The notes under the pieces are model-generated. The model searched no databases, was not told where the DNA came from, and worked only from the letters and a program-made list of their open reading frames with translations. 9,873 bases of DNA, taken from the NCBI GenBank assembly GCA_040394475.1, contig JBEBSD010000128.1, forward strand, positions 1 to 9,873. Reading direction: 5' to 3'. The translations under genes and the position numbers were made by a program. Below, piece by piece: positions 1 to 5,139 of the stretch. This DNA is from JBEBSD01 sp040394475. Lineage in GTDB: Bacteria; Bacteroidota; Bacteroidia; Cytophagales; Spirosomataceae. Every line of letters begins with the position of its first letter. The stretch's first letter is position 1.

Positions 1-44
1 AATTTAGTTATTTATTACGGTAGCCGACAAAAGCCGGTCCGAAC

Positions 45-86
45 TAATACCTAATACCTAATACCTAAAACCTAACACCCATCACA
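45..86. repeat. Short heptanucleotide tandem array (TAATACC family) at the 3' end of the kinase gene
   Basis: Units in exact 7-bp register read TAATACC three times (45-51, 52-58, 59-65), then TAAAACC (66-72) and TAACACC (73-79). A diverged unit, CATCACA (80-86), overlaps the kinase stop codon at 82-84. On the opposite strand the unit is GGTATTA, a cyclic permutation of the TTAGGTA unit that makes up the array at 2596-2700. The two arrays are therefore one family in inverted orientation, on either side of the two-gene operon. Function unknown; the array occupies the place where a terminator would be expected. Confidence 0.85.
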
Positions 87-1839
87 CCGTCAGCTCCATC
101 CTGAACTTTGTTCCTGTCTCAACCCGTTCAAAAGTATAACGCGCATACAGCTGTTCGGCTTGCATGTGGATCAACTGAAGACCAAACGAAGCCGGCGGCC
201 GATCCTTCGACGGCTCGAAGCCCGGTCCATTGTCCGAAACAGTAAGCAGAAGGCGTTTATTCGTTCGGCTGCAGCTAACAGTCAGCCTGGGGGCGGGGTG
301 ATCGGCAAAGGCATACTTGCAGGCATTGGTGATCAGTTCGTTCAGGATCAGCGCGATCGGGAGCGCCCGTTCGGGATTAAGCGACGTGTTGTCAATCACA
401 ACCGTTTTGTCGAGGTGGGGGTAGCCGCACGCCGCGAGGATCTGATCGGTCAGTTCAGACAGGTATTCCGAAAGGTTAACCTCCGGTCCCAGCCGTTCAT
501 CGTATAACCGCCTCTGGAGCAGGGCAATAGATTGTACCCTCAACTTACTGTCGAGCATTGCGCTCCGGGCAGCCGGATCGGTAAGGTTTCGGGATTGAAG
601 CTGGAGGAGAGCGCTTACCGCCTGCAGGTTGTTTTTGATCCGATGACCCTGTTCCTGAACGAGTTGTGCGTTCAGCTGGCTGGTCCGCCTGTTCCGCCGG
701 TTAAGAATGAAAAAGAAGGCGCCCGCCACGATGGTCAGGATGACAAGGAGACACAGAAATAAGATGAATTTTTGTTGAAGCTGCAGGTTACTGGCCTGCA
801 GGACAACTTGCTGTTTATGTTGCTCCATCTCCTTCTCCCGCTGTTGCATTTCGTGTTCTTTCCGAAGCCACTCGAGAATGGTTTTCTGGTCGGAGTTGGC
901 TTGCGCCAGCTGTATCTCATGCAGCCGCTCCCTATAGACGAGCGTACTGTCGGGTGCGCCTATCGCCCGATAATACTGACTATATCCCTGATAGAGCGCC
1001 AACCGGAGTGGTATTTCCCGCAGCTGGGTTTCTTCGTACAGTTGCTGCGCCGCCTTTAATTGTTTAAGGGCCATGGGGAGTTGTCCGAACCGGAGATGTG
1101 CCGAAGCCAGGTCAATTTTCGTGCGGATCTGGTCGCCATACATGTTTTCATCGGCAAATACCGTCAACGCTTTTTGCAGGTACTCAAAACAGCGTAGGTC
1201 TTTTTTCTTAGAGAGCAGGCCCCCCAGCAGCTGCGAGGCATCGGCAATGCCCGTTCGGTTGTTTTCCTGGAGCATCAGGCGTTCCACCTCCCGGTAGCAC
1301 TCATAGGCCGTATCGTAACTGGCCGTGTTTTTCACGTTGTCGGTTTCCCAGAAATATTCATGTATGGAACCAATAGCCTGTAAAGCGATCGTTATTCCCA
1401 GAGTTGCATTTATCCGCTTACTGATAGCCAACGCCGTTCGGGCATATTGCATGGCGTCCCCGTAATGTCCCTGCCCCCGTTCATTTTCACTGAGCCTTAC
1501 ATAAAGACGTGCGATCCGGTCGGAATCCCCAAGCGCTTCCTGAATGCGTAGCGAATTCAGGAAGTAGCGCTGCGAAGTGATATAATCGCCGGCAAAAGCA
1601 AACGCCTTCCCGTACAGGTAATGCCCCTCGGCAAGCAGCGACGAGTCGTTCAGGGCAAGGGCTTTTTCTTTGGTGGAACGTGCATACGCCATTCGTTCCG
1701 CAACTGGTTTGGTCGATTCACCTGGCCCGGAGAAGGCGCCGTGCACCGCAAACAGGCAAAGAAACAACACGGTAAGTCTGCGTCGTCGTGCAAGGGTCCG
1801 TATCGGACGGGAACGGTTATCAGGAGCGTAGCGGGGCAT
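82..1839 (-). CDS. TPR-containing sensor histidine kinase (HisKA_2/HATPase type)
   Basis: Membrane sensor kinase of 585 residues that should phosphorylate the response regulator encoded just upstream. A basic N-terminus (15-21) and hydrophobic segment (about 22-36) act as signal or anchor. Residues about 65-310 are helical with TPR-like pairs, presumably periplasmic. A charged, Q/E/K-rich coiled-coil stretch (about 320-355) leads into a transmembrane helix (about 357-379). The cytoplasmic kinase core has the phospho-acceptor motif GHRIKNNLQ with His399, typical of the HisKA_2 family. It also has an N box around ELITNACKYAF (Asn505), a G1 box DNGPG (Asp536) and a later SFGLQLI motif. The common form of the first motif is HHRVKNNLQ; here the first His is Gly, but the catalytic His is kept. 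The gene starts 13 nt after the regulator stop, so co-transcription is very likely. The stimulus is unknown. Confidence 0.93.
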   Translation of the reverse strand: MPRYAPDNRSRPIRTLARRRRLTVLFLCLFAVHGAFSGPGESTKPVAERMAYARSTKEKALALNDSSLLAEGHYLYGKAFAFAGDYITSQRYFLNSLRIQEALGDSDRIARLYVRLSENERGQGHYGDAMQYARTALAISKRINATLGITIALQAIGSIHEYFWETDNVKNTASYDTAYECYREVERLMLQENNRTGIADASQLLGGLLSKKKDLRCFEYLQKALTVFADENMYGDQIRTKIDLASAHLRFGQLPMALKQLKAAQQLYEETQLREIPLRLALYQGYSQYYRAIGAPDSTLVYRERLHEIQLAQANSDQKTILEWLRKEHEMQQREKEMEQHKQQVVLQASNLQLQQKFILFLCLLVILTIVAGAFFFILNRRNRRTSQLNAQLVQEQGHRIKNNLQAVSALLQLQSRNLTDPAARSAMLDSKLRVQSIALLQRRLYDERLGPEVNLSEYLSELTDQILAACGYPHLDKTVVIDNTSLNPERALPIALILNELITNACKYAFADHPAPRLTVSCSRTNKRLLLTVSDNGPGFEPSKDRPPASFGLQLIHMQAEQLYARYTFERVETGTKFRMELTV

Positions 1840-1852
1840 TTTCCGGAGACGG

Positions 1853-2596
1853 TCAATTGCTCTTTTTAGGAGATTTGGTTTTGAGAATGGTCAGGGTGTT
1901 CATCAAAATCTTACGGTTCGTTTCCGATAGTTCCAGGTCTTCAGTGATGTGGTTAATTGACAGGGTTTTTTTATGGATGGAGCGAATATGCTTTTTGTTG
2001 ACGATCAACGACTGCGATAAGCTTAGCAGCGTGGGATGTCTGAAATAATGGGCAATTTCCCCGATATTGGTACCGATGACGTAGGGGTTTTTGTGTTTGG
2101 TTGTATAAATGGATACACTGTGCCGCTGCGACTTCACGTACAGGAGATCGTCGTAGGCAATCCGTTCATGGATACCGTTGTTTTTCAGATAGAAACTATC
2201 CGCAGCTTCGGTTGCCGCAGGAGACTGTTCCATAAAGCGGTCATGGGCCAGTTGGACCTGCATGAGCAGCTCTTCCTTCCGGTAGGGTTTTATCAGGTAA
2301 GCATACGGCCGGGTATTGCCCGCGCGTAACATCATTTCAGACTCCGTATGACCGGTCAGGTAAATAAACGGAATGGCGTGCAGGGCCGGCAGCAGGTCGG
2401 CTATTTCCAGGCCCTCGTCGTTTCCGCTTTCCAGGGTAATATCCAGGATGGCCAGGTCAGGCGGCGTTTTCTTCAGTGCTCTCAGGGCATCCATCGGGTT
2501 GCGTGCAATGGCTGTAACGGTATGCCCCGCCTCTTCAAGGTCTCCTTTTAGCTGATGAGCCGCTATCAGATCGTCTTCTGCAATCAGTATTTTCAT
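1853..2596 (-). CDS. LytTR-family response regulator (REC + LytTR DNA-binding domain)
   Basis: Response regulator of 247 residues and first gene of the operon. The receiver domain covers about 1-120: acidic pocket Glu7/Asp8/Asp9, phospho-acceptor Asp52 (in LAILDIT), the switch Thr81 (IYLTG) and Lys103-Pro104 (LIKPY). A LytTR DNA-binding domain follows at about 133-235, recognisable from the block around YDDLLYVKSQRHSVSIYT and the later LSQSLIVNKKHI segment. The tail is Lys-rich. The family binds direct repeats in promoters and activates or represses genes, often for envelope or extracellular functions. The target genes cannot be told from the sequence. The start codon lies directly against a heptamer array, so the 5' untranslated region, and perhaps the promoter, must lie within repeats. 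Pairing with a HisKA_2 kinase rather than a LytS-type kinase is seen in Bacteroidota. Confidence 0.95.
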   Translation of the reverse strand: MKILIAEDDLIAAHQLKGDLEEAGHTVTAIARNPMDALRALKKTPPDLAILDITLESGNDEGLEIADLLPALHAIPFIYLTGHTESEMMLRAGNTRPYAYLIKPYRKEELLMQVQLAHDRFMEQSPAATEAADSFYLKNNGIHERIAYDDLLYVKSQRHSVSIYTTKHKNPYVIGTNIGEIAHYFRHPTLLSLSQSLIVNKKHIRSIHKKTLSINHITEDLELSETNRKILMNTLTILKTKSPKKSN

Positions 2597-2700
2597 TGGG
2601 TAATAGGTGTTAGGTATGAGGTGTTAGGTATGAGGTGTTAGGTATGAGGTGTTAGGTATTAGGTAATAGGTAATAGGGGAATGGGGAATGGGCGTAGGCT
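2596..2700. repeat. Heptanucleotide tandem array (TTAGGTA/TGAGGTG family) at the regulator start codon
   Basis: Fifteen consecutive 7-bp units can be placed without a single phase break. TTGGGTA (2596-2602) and ATAGGTG (2603-2609) are followed by three perfect 14-bp copies of TTAGGTA+TGAGGTG (2610-2651). Then come TTAGGTA twice (2652-2665), ATAGGTA, ATAGGGG, AATGGGG, AATGGGC and the diverged GTAGGCT (2694-2700). The first unit shares a base with the start codon of the minus-strand response regulator, so this array forms its leader. The units decay gradually towards 2700, as expected of an old array edge. It is the inverted partner of the short array at 45-86. Confidence 0.92.
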
Positions 2701-2716
2701 TATGTGCCCATAGTCA

Positions 2717-2891
2717 AATCTCCGATGGCTGATAGCCGATCTCTGATAGCCGATCTCTGATCTCCGATGGCTGATAGCCGATCTCTGATCTCCGATAGCT
2801 GATAGCCGATCTCTGATCTCCGATGGCTGATAGCCGATAGCTGATCTCCGATGGCCGATAGCCGATCTCTGATAGCCGATCCCCGATTGAC
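2717..2891. repeat. Degenerate GAT-heptamer tandem array, 23 core units
   Basis: From 2724 to 2884 every seventh base starts a new GAT: 23 units, 161 bp, no indel. The units are GATAGCC, GATAGCT, GATCTCT, GATCTCC, GATGGCT, GATGGCC and a final GATCCCC. Flanking positions 2717-2723 (AATCTCC) and 2885-2891 (GATTGAC) are diverged units in the same register. Units 3-22 can also be read as five blocks of four heptamers (28 bp), which suggests growth by duplication of larger blocks. The array resembles the short tandemly repeated heptanucleotide sequences known from heterocystous cyanobacteria in design, not in sequence. The minus strand contains no stop codon in any frame, so open frames across it (for example 2700-2966 and 2714-2902) are not evidence of genes. 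Confidence 0.95.
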
Positions 2892-3357
2892 CGTAGGTTC
2901 ATTACCCTTGCAAGCGGTGATAACCGGAAGACGGGCTTTGTTAGGAAGCAACAATTTTGTCAGCATAGATGAGGTAGGAACGTTAAGGAGTTATGCAGTA
3001 AAAATACCGGTTTGTCCGGGTCAATCCAAAGACTTAACCGAAAAACAGGTCGCCTGTACGGAAAATAACGTGCGGATGGTTCCCGGGAAGTCTGGTGCGC
3101 CTGTTGTTCCGGAAGGTATCCCGGAATGTCGGAAGTATTATCGGAAATGTCAGAAAACTTCCCGCGCATGTCAGAAACTGGTTGACGGCCCCCGCCGTTA
3201 GTTGTACATTCAATGAAAAATTGTGCTGTGAAATTTGTCAGCGCATAACCCGATCCTGTCGAAATACTTGATTTACGTTTATGAACCAAACTGTTGCATA
3301 CCTACTGTGACGGACTCCAATCATACCACTATTTAAGCAACGCAGGTTGTTTTCAGA

Positions 3358-3476
3358 TGAAAACGAACTCCTACGAAATCATACCCATTCGTACTGCGGA
3401 TGATTTGCGTAAAAGGGCAGCGCTCGTAGAACGGTTTTTTGTCCTTTTACATGGACAGCCCTATTTCTCCGGATGA
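3358..3476 (+). CDS. Possible small or truncated ORF, 39 aa, unknown
   Basis: An ATG-started frame encodes a 39-residue peptide beginning MKTNSYEIIPIRTADDLRKR and ending with HGQPYFSG. Its composition (alternating charged and aliphatic residues, likely one helix from about 13 to 30) looks like the start of a real protein, but it stops at once after that helix. It may be the N-terminal stub of a gene whose remainder has been lost in the decayed stretch that follows. No family is recognised, and a longer frame starting at 3294 is equally possible. There is no clear ribosome binding site. Chance remains a reasonable explanation. Confidence 0.2.
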
Positions 3477-3486
3477 AAACGACAGC

Positions 3487-3790
3487 CCAGGGAGCCTCCT
3501 TTTAGTACACCAAAATGTTCGCGCAGGATCTTCGGGTCGTATTGCGTATTCCAGAAAGTACAGATTGGCCTGGGGGCCGTCACTGTCACTACTTTCCTCT
3601 CTTTTTTGATAGATCTGCAGGGCGAGCACCCCTGGGTATGGGGCGCTGTTGCGACTGGTTATCTGGCATCAGGGGCATGGTGTACCAGTACAGCCGCTCC
3701 GGAAAATCGACCCTGGGCACCGGCAATTATATAGAGGACGCCAAATCAGGTCGGCCAAAATACAATAAGAAGCGCCGCGGAGCGTAATGG
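3487..3790 (-). pseudogene. Possible decayed coding region, minus strand
   Basis: Two minus-strand frames contain protein-like stretches that do not connect. One, at about 3620-3700, includes PERLYWYTMPLMPD and then IPRGARPADLSKK. Another, at about 3487-3560, includes TQYDPKILREHFGVLKGG and LGCRFHPEK, ending at a natural-looking TAG. Joining them needs at least one frameshift, and the first frame has an additional in-frame stop further upstream (near 3733). This pattern suits a gene remnant read leftwards. The alternative is that a plus-strand frame (3515-3787, 90 codons) is the real one, or that none is coding. No family is recognised in any of them. Confidence 0.2.
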
Positions 3791-3825
3791 TCACAGCCGA
3801 AACGTATTTTCAGCATCAAATATGA

Positions 3826-4635
3826 ATGTATATGAACCTGACCGATAAAGAACGCGACGAATTATATAATGCGATGAAAATTCTGGAAACTCCCGGAATT
3901 GCGGCAAAGATTACCAGTGCCATCGGAACCCCTATTGAAAAAGGCCTGGCGCTTCTTCCCAAGGACTGGAATGAAAAAATTGGGAAAGTCACCCAGTCAG
4001 CACTTTTAAAAGCGGTAGATGTGGCGGTATTCACGATGGATAGCGCACCGGGTTCTAAAGCATCAAATTGGTGGCATAAAGCCGCAGCTGCCGCTTCGGG
4101 AGCTGCGGGGGGCTTTTTCGGATTCACTGCTTTAGCCGTCGAACTCCCTGTGTCGACCACAATTATGTTACGGTCCATTGCGGATATTGCGCGCAGCGAA
4201 GGGGAATCTGTAAATGACCCGCACACTAAATTGGCTTGCCTGGAAGTGTTTGCATTGGGCGGGAAAAGTGAGTCTGATAATGCCGCAGAAAGTGGCTACT
4301 TCGCTATCAGAGGAGTTCTGGCCCGATCAATAGCAGAGGCGGCGGAATTTGTTGCGACAAGACAGCTCGGTAAAGAGAGCGCACCGACGCTTGTCAGATT
4401 TATAACAGCCATTGCACAACGATTTAGCATTCCGGTAACGCAGAAGGCCGCGGCGCAGGCGATCCCTGCGATTGGCGCTGCAGGGGGCGCTATTGTCAAC
4501 ACCATTTTTATCGATCATTTTCAGGATATGGCGAAAGGGCACTTTATCGTAAGAAGATTAGAGAAGATTCATGGAAAGGAAGTAATTCAGTCGTTATACG
4601 AGGAAATGCTGAAGGCAGAGAAACCCTGGAAGTAA
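3826..4635 (+). CDS. EcsC family protein
   Basis: Protein of 269 residues assigned to the EcsC family, named after the third gene of the Bacillus subtilis ecsABC locus; its biochemical role is not known. Supporting features are an Ala/Gly-rich segment (about 85-104, with GAAGGFFG) and the adjoining ELPVSTTIMLRSIADIARSEGE block (106-127). Further along are CLEVFALGG (138-146) and a C-terminal block with QKAAAQAIPAIGAAGGAIVN (207-226) followed by a helix containing HFIVRRLE. These are the conserved positions of the family. The hydrophobic, small-residue stretches suggest membrane association, and there is no signal peptide. The start at 3826 could instead be the second Met at 3832; no Shine-Dalgarno sequence decides between them. 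There is no ABC transporter gene next to it, so it is not in an ecs-type operon here. Confidence 0.9.
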   Translation: MYMNLTDKERDELYNAMKILETPGIAAKITSAIGTPIEKGLALLPKDWNEKIGKVTQSALLKAVDVAVFTMDSAPGSKASNWWHKAAAAASGAAGGFFGFTALAVELPVSTTIMLRSIADIARSEGESVNDPHTKLACLEVFALGGKSESDNAAESGYFAIRGVLARSIAEAAEFVATRQLGKESAPTLVRFITAIAQRFSIPVTQKAAAQAIPAIGAAGGAIVNTIFIDHFQDMAKGHFIVRRLEKIHGKEVIQSLYEEMLKAEKPWK

Positions 4636-4643
4636 TCACCGGC

Positions 4644-4790
4644 ATGCAAGATCCGGGGGCCTTTGACCCGGAGTTGGTGGGGTTGTCGGTTCAGGGAAGA
4701 AATGTTATCCGGGAAATGCTTCATTCCTTACTGAAGCGCAAAATCGATGGCGATCGCGTGAAGTTGATGTCTGTTCCGGGCGCGGCGTAG
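4644..4790 (+). CDS. Possible small ORF, 48 aa, unknown
   Basis: A frame beginning 8 nt after the EcsC stop encodes 48 residues, starting MQDPGAFDPELVGLSVQG and continuing with a basic amphipathic helix (REMLHSLLKRKIDGDRVKLM). The same frame stays open upstream into the 3' end of the EcsC gene without an in-frame stop for some distance. The sequence could therefore be a remnant of a longer gene interrupted here, or a small co-transcribed gene. No family recognised, and codon evidence is too thin to exclude chance. Confidence 0.25.
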   Translation: MQDPGAFDPELVGLSVQGRNVIREMLHSLLKRKIDGDRVKLMSVPGAA

Positions 4791-5067
4791 GGTGCCATTC
4801 GTTTGCCCGACTCCCGGAAGAAAGAAACGGGAGTAGAAAGCCCGGTGAGTTGAAAATGTCGGAAGTATTAATTTTACAACTTTTGTAATCCGGTACGATT
4901 TCAGGATATCGCTGCTTTTTACTTCGGAAAGCAAAACGGCCGTTGGGAAGTATTTTTGGAGCCTTGGGAAAGCACTGCTAGGAACCATTGAAGCTTTGAG
5001 GCAATTTCGCGAAGCTTTTGCCCTCTTTTAGTGTCTGATGAGAGATAATGTTTAAACTGTAATGTGT

Positions 5068-5096
5068 ACGCCCGGGAGGGTGTCCCTTCCGGGTGT
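5068..5096 (+). terminator. Strong hairpin, possible terminator or leader structure
   Basis: ACGCCCGGGAGGG (5068-5080) pairs with CCCTTCCGGGTGT (5084-5096) over 13 positions with two G-T wobbles and a 3-nt loop (TGT). Three T residues and a G follow the last paired base. The GC-rich stem suits an intrinsic terminator for transcripts arriving from the EcsC side, but the T run is short. The structure is only 43 nt before the OmpA-like start codon, so it could instead sit in that gene's leader. Confidence 0.45.
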
Positions 5097-5139
5097 TTTG
5101 TGAGGAGGATCGCGTAAGTCATTGTCATGGTAGAAAAAA

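Larger units (their letters stand above)
2892..3825. other. Gene-poor region with fragmentary reading frames
   Basis: No complete gene with a recognisable family is visible in these 934 nt. Around 3105-3182 the minus strand carries imperfect copies of a TTCTGACAT/TTCCGACAT element roughly every 20 nt. One copy extends into the 16-bp sequence AATGTCGGAAGTATTA (plus strand, 3125-3140) that recurs at 4855. A 39-codon frame lies at 3358-3476. From about 3490 to 3790 several short frames on both strands look protein-like but each is cut by stops, as expected of a decayed gene. No convincing promoter of the Bacteroidota type (TTG, then TAnnTTTG) was found. Confidence 0.6.
4636..5139. other. Intergenic region with small ORF, hairpins and shared repeat
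   Basis: These 504 nt between the EcsC gene and the OmpA-like gene hold no recognised gene. They contain a 48-codon frame (4644-4790) and an inverted repeat ACTCCCG/CGGGAGT with an 11-nt loop (4810-4834). A second copy of the 16-bp AATGTCGGAAGTATTA sequence follows (4855-4870), then a small inverted repeat TTACAA/TTGTAA (4874-4888) and a strong hairpin (5068-5096). Minus-strand frames here (4728-4988 and 4919-5128) lack any recognisable motif. No clear Bacteroidota promoter was found before the OmpA-like gene. Confidence 0.6.

Noticed and set aside
160..507. 115-codon plus-strand ORF and other plus-strand frames within 82-2596
   Set aside because: Shadows of the kinase and regulator genes, whose minus-strand products have clear catalytic motifs.
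2596..2891. CRISPR array
   Set aside because: The units are adjacent heptamers without spacers, and no cas genes are present.
2700..2966. 88-codon minus-strand ORF with repeated RLSAIGD-like peptide (and the 62-codon ORF at 2714-2902)
   Set aside because: Both are produced by the stop-free heptamer array and overlap in different frames. No start context and no non-repeat domain support them.
2960..3289. 109-codon minus-strand ORF
   Set aside because: No recognisable domain, low-complexity SDI/TSDIPG pattern created by DNA repeats, and no start signal.
4919..5128. 69-codon minus-strand ORF beginning MTMTYAILLTKHPEG
   Set aside because: It runs through the GC-rich hairpin at 5068-5096 and has no recognisable motif; likely chance.
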